Below, in pieces: positions 35,801 to 44,726 of a DNA stretch of 64,000 nt. Source of the DNA: a virus. A program made the translations under genes and the position numbers. The notes under the pieces were generated by a model, which worked only from the letters and a program-made list of their open reading frames with translations, ran no database searches and was not told the origin of the DNA. Position 1 is the first letter of the stretch. The number at the start of each line of letters is the position of its first letter. The DNA lies in the IMG/VR virus record IMGVR_UViG_3300013118_000321, positions 41,156 to 105,155 of that record; one strand, 5' to 3'.

Positions 35801-38800
35801 TTATTGTCTAGGAGATTTATCTTTTGATCGTCTGGAGTCTGCACTCTCAATAAGTTAGTTAAATTATCAGTTGCGAATTTACCAACAATATTACTAAATA
35901 CAAACTTGTTCACTGCAAGCTTTGGGATGCCCTTGGAATCTAACACCATTCCAAAAAGTTTAATCGGATACCTGTTTGATGTAACAGGAGGGTCTGTAAA
36001 TCTAAAACTAGAATTAGAAACATCCCTATCTGTATTATAGATCCTACGATGATTCGTACTATCTGGCCATGAATAGTTACCTAGAGTGTTCGTTCTTACG
36101 ACGCGTCGGCCTTCGTTACTCGGACTACCGATCTCCATTGGAGGTGCATATATATTCTTTTTACGCAAATACCTACCCATTTGAGTTTGTCCTACCCTCA
36201 ATTGTTTCCAAGATGGATAACCATACGGGCCTTGCTTGCTTAAAATCATTGTATGAAAGTGCGCTGGTGCAATTGCTTTAATTTCGATATTCCTAATAGA
36301 CCACAAACCGTCCATCGATATGTCAGAATTTCTTACAATCCACCTTAATTCCAGTGGTCTTTCTGGTCCTTGTCCCAACCCTGAAAGTCTTACACTTTGT
36401 TGGACATACTCTGTGCGATCATGACGGTTGTTGGAGACGGATGCAACCAAGTCAGAATTGTTGGATGCCAGTTCCAATACTGTCACATAAGAACCGCCAG
36501 ACTTCTTGTATTGCAAATACATATTGTTATTGCTTCTGCTTGTTTGATTGATTACGTCAAAATTAATATCAATCGAACCTGGAGTTGTTATAGGGTTGAA
36601 CAACGCAACCCACGACCAATAGTCTGACGATACTGGCGGGTTTGTGATATCGGTGTGGGGCAATCCCGTCCCGCGAAATGCTAAAGCTTGATATACGCCG
36701 TTGGTACTTGTCCATCCATACTGAAATGGCGTTGGGCCTGTGGAGACAGCTGTGGCACCTATAAAAGAATCCACAAAAGATTTTGAATACCCCGATCTAT
36801 CAACAGCTTCGGCGGCGTACGTATTTGCTGTTGCTGTGGAGACCGCCGTTGTAAACCCTAACCCGATATTGAAAAGTGATGCAGTGAGCTGATGTCCTGG
36901 TCCGAGGGCGCCTAAATACCCACTGTCTCCAGTAATCGCTTTATCTGCGGCAAAATTATTCTTATATACAGTGATGGTCGACAAACTCGAAGTTAAGGTC
37001 GATGTGTTTGACCCGACGTCAAGATCTTGATTTGTAAGTGTGTGCGGATACTGATGGAAATTGATTCCAGCATAGTTTACAATTGGGTTCCCAAATGCGG
37101 CAGCGCCTGGAAAAGGCGTACTTGCTGATAAAAACTCATAAGTTCTCTCATACCTCAATGACCCTGTAGTGTTGCCACCCAGAGCAGCCTGTGTAAATGA
37201 ATGTAAGTGCCCTGCAAACTCTATCTTCGGTCTACCTGCGGTGTTTAAAGACGCCGTAATCCAAGCATACTGATAGTCGTTTTGTGGAATCGGATGCTGA
37301 ACGAACAAGTTATCCTTATTGATATCCGTCTCTCCACTGTACTTCTGTCCTGACATTGACCTTCTGTGTCTTGGGTTCGCATTAACCTTGTGGTTTGTTA
37401 CAAGACTGTTGGAGTCTTTATTGCTAGCAGACTGAGGCAGTTTGCTCAAGAAATTCATCGGACCTCTAACAGAAAGATTTCGATAGTTTAAGGAATTGTA
37501 AACAGAATATTGGTTAGTTTCTCTATCCAACCCATGTCCGCCTCTACTATTTCCTGCCACCTCTGTGCCACCTGGCGATGCAAAGCGTGCTTTAAATACT
37601 GTTTTCCTGACTGGTCTGGCAAATCGAGCGAATTCTTTTACGCCTGGAATGCCTGTTGAATTTGACGATGTCATTTGTTCAAGATTGTCTACGAGAAAAT
37701 CTTTTCTTTGATCTTCCGAAGTATATTGCACAATATCATACATATGGTTATAATTTCCCAAGGAAATACTAGATGTTGTGCTTTGTATATTGTCAATATT
37801 GACAGGGCGTTTTGCGAGTGGTCCTCTTAAAACTTGCGCATGTTGAATGCTATGATCTATAATAGGCAGATTTGAGTCATCCAATCCCGTTGCATTTGGA
37901 GGCAGAACATATAATCCATCAACTCCGCCAGTAAAATCCGTCTTTGTCAGACCTGGATCGCCAGAATCCGTAATCGTAATAGTTGTGTTACCGCTCGCAC
38001 CTTCCACGTTTTGTGTCACCTGGACGACTGTAGAGGCAATTCTTGCAGCGGTCAGTCTGCTATTGCCATTTAAACATGCCGCGATGGCCAGTGCGGTTGC
38101 AGCTGCGGTTCCTACTGCAAACGTCGGATTATTGATGTCCGTAGTTGTAGTTGTGGATCCATGTGCGGTTGCCGTTATTACAGTTCCGTCTGTAGCGATA
38201 ACTTGAATAGTGTCAGATGTGTTAATCTCTGTATGATCACTGACTGTAATTGTTGCTGTCGCTGATTCAAAACCCGTTGCAATCTTGAACGCCTCGGATC
38301 TACTACGCCCATCCTTCTTGTTTTCAATATTACCCAATAAGGACCCAGATAAATCTTGATGCCTATGAGCGTTGCCGCCTACCCAGCGTTCTGTAAATGG
38401 AGACTGGAGTGTCACCTCTCTGTCGTCACCATACTCGTCAGAGTGTAAATTTGTTATATCAACACCCTTCTTAAAATTAAGATACAGTGACGCTTTGTAA
38501 TCAGTTGGTGCATCGATGGAACTACTGTATATCGTAAATGGAGCGATATCATTTATGTCCCTATCTTTATGCGTAAAAGCAATATCAGCTGGTGCATGGA
38601 TCTTATGCTTCTTGTGGGGGTTAATTACGTCCTTACACGCCGTTGAAGCAGCTTCTGATGCTGTGACCGCAATATGTGTTTTCTCGTGCGCAGAAGTGAC
38701 GCCAGTGTAAAATCTTTTCTTTTTATTGCCAAAGGTGTTATCTCCACCCTTCGCATGGCGTTGGTCCTCTACTGTTAAACGATATGGTCTGGATAGTCTT

Positions 38801-41800
38801 CTTGTTGCATAAGTTGATCCCGAAACAGAAGTAATTGATGCCCTTCTGATAATTTCTCTATCCGAGTCCGTCTCCAAAGTACCTGAAACAAAAAGGTCTG
38901 TATTTCGTTGTGCTCTCTCGCTTGTCCATAGACAATTCTTGTTGTTCGGACTTCCCAACGGAGCATGTCCACGATTCCAGTCGTATAACAATTCATTAAT
39001 CGCTCTTATCTGTCCGAGTGGTTCAACCTTTTTAAGTTCTAGGGTTGGATACTTAGACTGGAATTTGTTCCTTTCTAGAATATGACTCTCTATGACATTT
39101 CTTATATCTTCAGATGCAGCAACAGATGCAGGCACAAACTGATCGATCATAACGGAAAGCGAGGAATCCAACCACTTGTAGTATTCCATAAACCTCTCAA
39201 TGTCTGGTGAGTTACCCACTCTGTCAAAGAACATTTGACGCAACTTAGATAGACCCTTATAGTCCTGCCTGAACCTTTCTACTGGGGCGCCGATGGCGTT
39301 ATTGAAATCGTTAATACCTGCAAAGAAGTTTAACATCTCATCCGAAACAACTGCATACATACTCTTCTCGAAAGAGAAATAATAATCTGTTGGTTTCGTC
39401 TCTCTTGTGAAAACTACATCATCGTTAAGGGAGATATTGACCATATCGCCAGAGCGTACGTTCTCAAGTGGTTGTAACTTGGCTGCCTGGTCAAATTCAA
39501 CGTCAATACTGCCTGTACCTATCGTTCCGAAAGATATACCCTTTGCAGGATGCATATACTTAATTGTATCTTCGATTGAACCACCGACAAGGTTTGAGTC
39601 TACGGAACCAGAAGATACGTCTGTCACCCACATCTCACCATTGGTATTGGATCCTGTCAAACTTTCAAAGTTCCAATTGATGGTGAGCAATTCCGATCTA
39701 GGAGTGTGACACCCACCTGCGTTTCCTAGAGGCAAGATATCCCTAGTTGGGTTGGTTACACCGAAAGATTTTGGATCAATCGTATGCTGATGTAATTCAT
39801 CATCACTTAAGAATGTCAACCAGTGTCTGAAATTTGTTGCTTTTATATCCGACCGTTGCAATATGCCGCCGTCGAAGTCTGTCCTATGCGTACCCACATA
39901 AAACCTTCTGGATGCCTGCGTAAAGGCGGCGCCCACTGCCTGAGACATAGAACTACTAATTATGTGCTGCTGGTCTATCTGATTACCGATTGCATTAATG
40001 CAAGCAAGTTCAATGAAATAAGATGTAGCAGATCCACTAACGTTCATCGCATCTGGGTTTAATCTATTTTCAAGCCTGGTGCGAACTGCAACATGCCATC
40101 TTCTGGATGTGTACAGATCAGGAATAAACTCCGTTTCGATCGGATCGAATAGACCATTTCTACACGTCAAGACGAACTTGGCAGTTGTTGAATTCTGAGT
40201 GTCTTTGACTGCATATACTTGAAAGTTAGCATCATCGTCTCCGACAGCTGTCCAAGCATGTGAAGTGCCGTTCTGACCTGCAGTATTGGTGCGGACTGCG
40301 TGACAACCAAACAAACTAGAACTCAACGGCGTACTGCGATAAAAATCATGTTCTATAGGGTATCTATTGGGGAAAAATATCTGTGCCTGAGTTGTCGATC
40401 CAGCTGGTAAAGCAGAAGATCCCGTCACATACCCTCTTGCATCCTTTTGTCTGTAAGTGCCTGGTAGACTAGCCGTTTGAAAAACGGTTGCGTCTGTACT
40501 CGATTCGGAATCAAAGTTTACATACTTGTTCTTCACTGTTGAATGAATGTAACTGTTTTCGAGCGGATATACAGAATCTGTCGAATAAAGATTCATCTTT
40601 ATCAATTCACTATCTACACCAAAGCATCTGAACAGGTTTCTAAATGATCTTTCCGTTCCCTTCGATTTGTAAATACTGTTAATGTTATTGTATATGTTGT
40701 TGTATATAAAGTTTTTAACGTTGTGTAATTTTTCCCTAAATTTGTCTTCTTCATTCCGATCATTGAAAATGTTGATCGTATCCTTGTCCAAGAAAAGTTC
40801 TGGAGTGACAAGACCCAAAGACTCCAACTTTACATTGTTGAACGGGTGCGGTTTATATTTAAGGTCTGGGTATTTATTTTCCTTGACGTCCTTCATTTCC
40901 TTTATTTGAATGAATAGACTGTCAAAATAGCTCGCCATGATCTGTGTTATTTTTCTTAATTCGTGTCCGTTCTCCTGACCATCTTCATCAACGATCCAAT
41001 CTGGGATTGAATAATAAAGACTTGAATTGTTGGTTAGGTCAAAAGCATACCCCTCTTCCAATGAACTTGTCGTAAATGCCACCACGTCTGGATGCGTGGA
41101 GTACAGAATAGGGTCTCTGAATTCCTTAAAAGAGGCAGAGGACTCCGTAATTGCCGATCCAGTGTGACGACCTACCGAAGCATATCCAACCCAATCACCA
41201 TTAGATACTCTACCAGAGTAGTCTAAAACTATATTGTCGATTCCAGAATCGCCTACCAGACCTTCATTGAATTTATAATAAACCCCCAATGATGAATTTT
41301 CCACATTCTTATTGGTGCCTGCGCCGATCTGATGATTGTAGAATCTGCCAACCTCTTTAGAGTTCCTTGCTGTTTTCCAAAATCGAAATTCATCCAAAGA
41401 TCCAGACAACTTACCATACCCGCGTCCAGGGTATTGTGGCCTGTCACTAGCAGCGTTGCCTGCGCCCAATTCTCTGGCGTCTTTGTAAGCGACCAGGGAT
41501 CCAATTGTTCCTACCATTGCAGTGTTAAGGGTGCCAACGGAACTGCCTGTCATTATAGTTTGATGCAATTCACCGTCGACATAGGATCTAAGTCGCACCG
41601 AACTAGAAACATTTTGCATCGTAAATGAATAATGGTGCCATGCGTCATCTGAACCGCTCGTGTAAAGGGCAGGTTTACCAACTCTGACATCTTTAAATCC
41701 CGTGGTTCCAGACTGATATGTTACAAGAAATGGTGATTTAGCAGAATCACTACTGTCCAATTCTATAGTGAATCGACCATATTTGTGCTCACCCTCAACC

Positions 41801-42408
41801 GAACCAGTAGTAGTAAAGTCAAACACTACCTCTCTTTTGGTCTTTGACGTTCCAACAAATTCTGGTTTTTTCAACCAAAACTCTACAGTATTTCCATTTT
41901 GTCCATTAATTTCAAGATTAGAAAACCTAGAACTTGCAGTGTGAAATATGTTCCCTACGTTCGGACCACCCTTGATAAAGATATATTCCTTAGTTGCAGG
42001 ATTGCCATAGTTGCCAGATACCGATGTTCTAGTGCCCCAACCACCGCCTGCTCTGTTTTCCGAAAGTTTAATGTACCCTGTTGTTCTTGGATATTCATTC
42101 TCAAAGAGATGTAGGTCGAAACCACTTGAGTCATTGAAGAATCTTAATTTCTCTCTTAAGGTACCATCATAAGGGTAGAGTTGCTGGATTCTTTTTATAC
42201 CTGCATCATAGTATTCTTCCAGGGAACCATATTGAACAAATTCTTCTGGAACAGAAAAGTCTGTGTGAGATTTTACTCGAACTTTATCCTTGATATATTC
42301 TTCAATATATCCAACGGACTCCACGTCCGATAGGTACGCCGAAAAATCTCTTTTGGATTCTGTTTTTTGAGAACCCCCACCTCTTCCAAATAAACTTTTA
42401 AGACTCAT
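29872..42408 (-). CDS. Giant LamG-containing tail/fibre-like protein, 4178 aa
   Basis: A 12.5-kb continuous frame. The N-terminus (about 20-110) is a charged helical region, 'AYLSDVESVGYIEEYIKDKV' and following, which could dock to the baseplate. LamG/concanavalin-like segments appear at about 150-385 (TVEFWLKK, AWHHYSFTMQ, SGSLDEFRFWKTAR), about 690-870 (RRWHVAVRTRLENR) and about 2950-3200 (GVSFWMYLPM, WNHYYVEFDL). Such beta-jelly-rolls bind sugars or proteins. One copy of the recurrent inserted module is at about 1383-1496. The C-terminal 300 residues are again mixed and conserved-looking (SIFKMVKSMMDYNIPPHFNF). It may be the main host-recognition or long-fibre protein. It starts three bases after the 771-aa gene. 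The exact position in the virion is unknown. Confidence 0.72.
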   Translation of the reverse strand: MSLKSLFGRGGGSQKTESKRDFSAYLSDVESVGYIEEYIKDKVRVKSHTDFSVPEEFVQYGSLEEYYDAGIKRIQQLYPYDGTLREKLRFFNDSSGFDLHLFENEYPRTTGYIKLSENRAGGGWGTRTSVSGNYGNPATKEYIFIKGGPNVGNIFHTASSRFSNLEINGQNGNTVEFWLKKPEFVGTSKTKREVVFDFTTTGSVEGEHKYGRFTIELDSSDSAKSPFLVTYQSGTTGFKDVRVGKPALYTSGSDDAWHHYSFTMQNVSSSVRLRSYVDGELHQTIMTGSSVGTLNTAMVGTIGSLVAYKDARELGAGNAASDRPQYPGRGYGKLSGSLDEFRFWKTARNSKEVGRFYNHQIGAGTNKNVENSSLGVYYKFNEGLVGDSGIDNIVLDYSGRVSNGDWVGYASVGRHTGSAITESSASFKEFRDPILYSTHPDVVAFTTSSLEEGYAFDLTNNSSLYYSIPDWIVDEDGQENGHELRKITQIMASYFDSLFIQIKEMKDVKENKYPDLKYKPHPFNNVKLESLGLVTPELFLDKDTINIFNDRNEEDKFREKLHNVKNFIYNNIYNNINSIYKSKGTERSFRNLFRCFGVDSELIKMNLYSTDSVYPLENSYIHSTVKNKYVNFDSESSTDATVFQTASLPGTYRQKDARGYVTGSSALPAGSTTQAQIFFPNRYPIEHDFYRSTPLSSSLFGCHAVRTNTAGQNGTSHAWTAVGDDDANFQVYAVKDTQNSTTAKFVLTCRNGLFDPIETEFIPDLYTSRRWHVAVRTRLENRLNPDAMNVSGSATSYFIELACINAIGNQIDQQHIISSSMSQAVGAAFTQASRRFYVGTHRTDFDGGILQRSDIKATNFRHWLTFLSDDELHQHTIDPKSFGVTNPTRDILPLGNAGGCHTPRSELLTINWNFESLTGSNTNGEMWVTDVSSGSVDSNLVGGSIEDTIKYMHPAKGISFGTIGTGSIDVEFDQAAKLQPLENVRSGDMVNISLNDDVVFTRETKPTDYYFSFEKSMYAVVSDEMLNFFAGINDFNNAIGAPVERFRQDYKGLSKLRQMFFDRVGNSPDIERFMEYYKWLDSSLSVMIDQFVPASVAASEDIRNVIESHILERNKFQSKYPTLELKKVEPLGQIRAINELLYDWNRGHAPLGSPNNKNCLWTSERAQRNTDLFVSGTLETDSDREIIRRASITSVSGSTYATRRLSRPYRLTVEDQRHAKGGDNTFGNKKKRFYTGVTSAHEKTHIAVTASEAASTACKDVINPHKKHKIHAPADIAFTHKDRDINDIAPFTIYSSSIDAPTDYKASLYLNFKKGVDITNLHSDEYGDDREVTLQSPFTERWVGGNAHRHQDLSGSLLGNIENKKDGRSRSEAFKIATGFESATATITVSDHTEINTSDTIQVIATDGTVITATAHGSTTTTTDINNPTFAVGTAAATALAIAACLNGNSRLTAARIASTVVQVTQNVEGASGNTTITITDSGDPGLTKTDFTGGVDGLYVLPPNATGLDDSNLPIIDHSIQHAQVLRGPLAKRPVNIDNIQSTTSSISLGNYNHMYDIVQYTSEDQRKDFLVDNLEQMTSSNSTGIPGVKEFARFARPVRKTVFKARFASPGGTEVAGNSRGGHGLDRETNQYSVYNSLNYRNLSVRGPMNFLSKLPQSASNKDSNSLVTNHKVNANPRHRRSMSGQKYSGETDINKDNLFVQHPIPQNDYQYAWITASLNTAGRPKIEFAGHLHSFTQAALGGNTTGSLRYERTYEFLSASTPFPGAAAFGNPIVNYAGINFHQYPHTLTNQDLDVGSNTSTLTSSLSTITVYKNNFAADKAITGDSGYLGALGPGHQLTASLFNIGLGFTTAVSTATANTYAAEAVDRSGYSKSFVDSFIGATAVSTGPTPFQYGWTSTNGVYQALAFRGTGLPHTDITNPPVSSDYWSWVALFNPITTPGSIDINFDVINQTSRSNNNMYLQYKKSGGSYVTVLELASNNSDLVASVSNNRHDRTEYVQQSVRLSGLGQGPERPLELRWIVRNSDISMDGLWSIRNIEIKAIAPAHFHTMILSKQGPYGYPSWKQLRVGQTQMGRYLRKKNIYAPPMEIGSPSNEGRRVVRTNTLGNYSWPDSTNHRRIYNTDRDVSNSSFRFTDPPVTSNRYPIKLFGMVLDSKGIPKLAVNKFVFSNIVGKFATDNLTNLLRVQTPDDQKINLLDNNMLRGFDLSKPVTDWARFDMDIFPKEENAYLERTRQRTEFKTDDFWKTVRSERTLTNVTNSQGNTIPRMSIWPLDEPDNFRTTALKTTSDHLGADGAGELFANYSVFHNNLHFPSASAVFARPFPMQATSSLPNSFTVQRFILSASYSAGKIYDQGLNTTNVFPENDLFFQAANTTNYNSIGGSGFNTSPGLPPGWKTHTYNGSSYGTASGPTNSVTEAQVGPRVMSDDFGTPSGLSPMAFVGRSVAVSAMYDPPKSSEHTLYRWVRTTSSYDFPGKITFLLRTGASTTAAGGGIVHKSTTPFYVQIGDEDQSRGDRGYRTVATIGSSSGDIDTYASDTAYQFVDVLVTASLTNQKIRFVSVVTGSSAANDISGQWAMKAPNVFEMKTIERDTFADLNVVNNTLEMAISDMTASFITSSVRTYTPTNSKKELFTPFDETGHSVISTTKISNYADLRGRFYTGSFGNSNNTNTPTYGFEEASGTFAYFLHQSGGYHIQNIYKKDERVDHHLFGSQFFKTPEHSGRNPFNFDNYNDFAHQTRLIAKDFSLVPEFRISEHMDHYINTVGGADPYFTCNDSFLTITGAASPSNSSMDNFYKIYSHTDFVKDFEVVEEQMLEIKSATPQRLMLKCKALKKFLPYKGLYPADRMTQLASEFSSSYSQHADGLWRNVLAPYYAPGIAFNTIKSGISVDYPIFEPHEDKIYNQYGVMFQSASVTSYMMTGSSSDFDNFPKANPNLSRNRIEIGGGSEWAKSLTGSIASGNHNDKIGVSFWMYLPMTNARGREQDWRSFSMDSLYPLQQCGTVISLGSGEVEDQAAFKKGFHLGYAIDNDSLTYSGFENKAQAQTGANKKFKTHFVAAGGNGKDFFVMKCTPPDGARFNPGWNHYYVEFDLNTIDVDNFKCFVNGRPYSTAAEITSSAGFTLDGSSAASVVLDGERNCYLGSHLGAVKSLNADSNVDLGFLGNTVDSTLKRGLATTKPSENIMTEVLVFNKQLDKYSVYALGGSNPDNPPAGATQISALSQGDTASSAKFQSKNHGSQIGPRNPYTVLPRSLHDNLVAWYRPGNDTGYMKAKSSLYASSDYLTDASMTNNLPVFNHASPLYSGKTILASSGSFESKIPDTTAAPTLANHLSGTFYGFSTWSGSLDQSPSWSSRSRRRWNGITDITNPAQYTLYYYVLNGGEIEGNGSTTYDAPAFKTWWTNARDNAGVNWKVLGTTTRSRDGYMVESTLRDNHPAGLSGSANTFVSGAYTIPTFVVGSKFNFTDDASIPRIGSPEYHKHFYTGSMDIGSEPTSLSLNIDTGIKSVTRIPFEAIVDPAIYTPPTVSTEDGNQTLFYEMEPHPSASLLGANTVKRRLTGDLSGPTVWSGSFNVTGAVQNTDFVRGVAAHSSSLVTKLDLDAIASTTTMYTRAASNFYAECLNLFIENSKGVTIRSSDVPQEIDSSVSTYEARVILGSGRGTSRDNPMYNNPAAFGPPCDVGRVKTKTPGGINLPRYYDKLGYGFAPYLPPHYDGLAEATLKFTPDSNTQYNSIRQILSETTVEFERFVSATGSMSSKGSGRSTTDSSVTMMIPASVNRDHAMHLSASFSGFGFNEDSFVQSYNSETGDIIENRSSLVLQTRFECPTFNFTGTADGDVDQPRTSKTTQTLPKIKGIWHQTGSITGKTRPSVWIGGPRDRSKGDLSKLIGLGIEREYNKIGSLPSSKLIKEAVIAVPFKTVNGEKKFFKLPKEEVYQSVRNLGFPEYRLDTEDARREQREAANILDDAAARRSGGSLPGDASSDRLGDPPRAITPRRSIFKMVKSMMDYNIPPHFNFLKYNDPTSKFIEPFAMYIFEFSVTLSRQDVANIWQNVTPDVGLDSYYGEGSRIISSQVVDHELFGPTDLMEDGGFDEDVQWMVFKVKQKAQTNYFKKKKLDKLPDGHPEKKLSVENDIFEYGFNWPYDYFSLIELVNIGTSIDFKYKPLDLQSSGFVGFSKE

Positions 42409-42410
42409 AA

Positions 42411-44726
42411 TTATTCAACTCTAAATTTAAACTCATCCTTATTAACGATGTTTTGACCATAACTATCCGTAGAGACCTCTAGTGCGTACATGTACCCAGG
42501 CTCAAATAGAGACATATCAAGCTTGAAAAAACTTCCGCTTGAATCATATGACATCTTACTGTGTGGAATACTTCCTGAACCATACGATACAACCTCCTCT
42601 CCATCAATAACCCTATACGCCCGATAATATACATTATACAACACTTCATTCTGTAATTTATTACTTGCTACAGTATATATGTTTGGTTGGTGATCTTTTC
42701 TTCTCACATTAAGTCTCAATGATGGATTATCCTTGGTTCTATACACAGGTTTTAGATTAGACAAGGACACCACATACTCTTCATCTGCATTGCTATATGG
42801 GAGAGGTGTGTGTGTCTTGACATATATTGCGGATCCTGTAAACAACTCATGCTTACCGCCATTGTGACTACTATCCGTATGAGACCAGACATCATAAACC
42901 TTTGTGTGAGAACCTGTGGTTGCTAATGATGCGCTGTAAATCCCTGTTTCATGTAAGTAACATTCCGCAAAGTCTTGTGCCTGACCGTCAGCAAAGGTAT
43001 TGCTTGGCACTGATACGTTCGTCACCGATGCCATACTAAGCGCTTTGTTGCCTGCGGTTCCAATAGCGTTCTGGGTGACTGTCACGGTACCGTCGCCGTT
43101 GTCTACTGCGGTAACTGCTAAACTGGTGTTCGCAATAGATTGTTGTATTCTTTCTGCAATTCCAGCATTGTTGCCAAGCACAGAGAAAATACCAACAGTG
43201 GACGTGGTTGAACTATTTGCTGCGACTGAATTGTTCCCCTGTTGGAATGTAAACGTAACGGATGCGTCAGCAGAATCGGTCATCGTAAAAGTCTCAGCAT
43301 TTCCAGGATTACCAGCAACGGTTATAGTTGCCTTTGCGCGTCCATCCTGAACGCCGCCTCCAACTGGTAGAACAATTGCTTTTGAACTAGACTTGAGGTC
43401 TGGATACAATCTAACTCTCATTAGCGCTTCGCCTGTAGATTGATCGGCACCATTGGGATCAGTCTTTAGTGCTGGAATGTTGGATAACCCCCTGCGAGTA
43501 TAGTTGTACATGTATAACTGGTTTAGGTTCTCGGGTCCTGTTGCCAAAGATGAACTCTTGTAAAAGTTTGCTCTATCATCTCCTATCGAATCATCAAATC
43601 TCGCCTCGATACAAGGTCTCTTGAAGAAAAACTCCGTACCTCTAGCAAAAAATTTCTTAGTGTAGTATGACCTCTGTCGAGAACCATCCTCATAAGACCC
43701 TGACATCTTGATCATTACGCCATAATTCTCACGATCAGGATCAACGGTCGACTCTGCAGCAATCCATTCTTCGACCAATGCAGTTATATTAACCAACACA
43801 TCTTCTGTTCCATCGGTCAAATCAAATTTGTAGTGTGGTAGGTTTTCTCCAGCAGTGTATCCAACTTCATGAAAGTCACCGCCTTGGGTGGTCCAGCGAG
43901 ATCTACCACCTCTCTGAACTTTTGTCAGTGTAAAGTGGGACGAATTTGAAATACTCTCTGGTATAATGGATCCAGAGGTGCCACCGACAACAGTGTTAGT
44001 GAGTCTAACTGTTGCGTTTGTGGAATCGCCCGTATCTTCGTTTGAGATAGATGCAGATAGATTTACACCAACAAGTGCGTCGACAGCTGTCTTTACCTGT
44101 TTCGCGAACTTTCTAACATTCGCTGGTCCTGCCTGGTCTAATTGAACCTCGACTTCCGTGCCGTCAAGAGATGGTGCTGAACCAGTTCCATCGTTATCAA
44201 ACCAAAAATTGTATCTCTGATCTTCTTTGTTGTCATCTAGGACTTGAACTGAAAAATATTTGCCATCATAATGCGATAGGTTTGTTGAAACAAATTTGAT
44301 ATCTGTTATATCCGCCACCTTTGTGTCATTTCGAAATATCCAGTTTGAAACGTCAAGGTCAGAATACTCCTCCATATCCAGACCAGACCCTTCATCCCAA
44401 GAAGCTGAAATTGGTAAGATTGCCAAGGTTGAATCCTTTGGCAGAGTCTGACCATGTTCGGCATTATGTAATCTCAAAAAGAACCTAACGCTGCCCGATG
44501 CGGGGATAGTAGAATTAGTCCTATCTGTTGCGATCTTTGATATATCAAATTTTATGAGTGCTCTAGATTTCTCCAATGATCCAGACGAAGCCTGTCCAAA
44601 TATAGAAAAAACTTCTAAGATATCTGAACGACCTGCATTCGATCCCGTTCCCCTGGTCGTCAACACTGAACTAAATGCATTGTTGATCGTGTTGTCGCCG
44701 TTTGAAAAATACCTCTTTATACTCAT
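42411..44726 (-). CDS. Large beta-rich virion protein with DNRLRE-like domain and two inserted modules, 771 aa
   Basis: The N-terminal part (about 1-340) has the pattern of DNRLRE-type beta-sandwich domains: 'SRALIKFDISKIA', 'PASGSVRFFLRLHNA', 'ASWDEGSG' and 'DVLVNITALVEEWIA'. These domains are found in adhesins and surface proteins. A roughly 115-residue module (about 157-274) interrupts it, and a second copy-like module lies at about 462-585 (TITVAGNPGNAETFTM...TVTVTQNAIGTAGNKALS). Similar modules occur in the 4178-aa protein and in a head-cluster gene. The last 100 residues are beta-rich (YNVYYRAYRVIDGEEVVSYG). The gene is coupled to gp6 by ATGA and followed three bases later by the 4178-aa gene, so it is probably a tail-fibre-network or baseplate-periphery protein. 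Confidence 0.7.
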   Translation of the reverse strand: MSIKRYFSNGDNTINNAFSSVLTTRGTGSNAGRSDILEVFSIFGQASSGSLEKSRALIKFDISKIATDRTNSTIPASGSVRFFLRLHNAEHGQTLPKDSTLAILPISASWDEGSGLDMEEYSDLDVSNWIFRNDTKVADITDIKFVSTNLSHYDGKYFSVQVLDDNKEDQRYNFWFDNDGTGSAPSLDGTEVEVQLDQAGPANVRKFAKQVKTAVDALVGVNLSASISNEDTGDSTNATVRLTNTVVGGTSGSIIPESISNSSHFTLTKVQRGGRSRWTTQGGDFHEVGYTAGENLPHYKFDLTDGTEDVLVNITALVEEWIAAESTVDPDRENYGVMIKMSGSYEDGSRQRSYYTKKFFARGTEFFFKRPCIEARFDDSIGDDRANFYKSSSLATGPENLNQLYMYNYTRRGLSNIPALKTDPNGADQSTGEALMRVRLYPDLKSSSKAIVLPVGGGVQDGRAKATITVAGNPGNAETFTMTDSADASVTFTFQQGNNSVAANSSTTSTVGIFSVLGNNAGIAERIQQSIANTSLAVTAVDNGDGTVTVTQNAIGTAGNKALSMASVTNVSVPSNTFADGQAQDFAECYLHETGIYSASLATTGSHTKVYDVWSHTDSSHNGGKHELFTGSAIYVKTHTPLPYSNADEEYVVSLSNLKPVYRTKDNPSLRLNVRRKDHQPNIYTVASNKLQNEVLYNVYYRAYRVIDGEEVVSYGSGSIPHSKMSYDSSGSFFKLDMSLFEPGYMYALEVSTDSYGQNIVNKDEFKFRVE

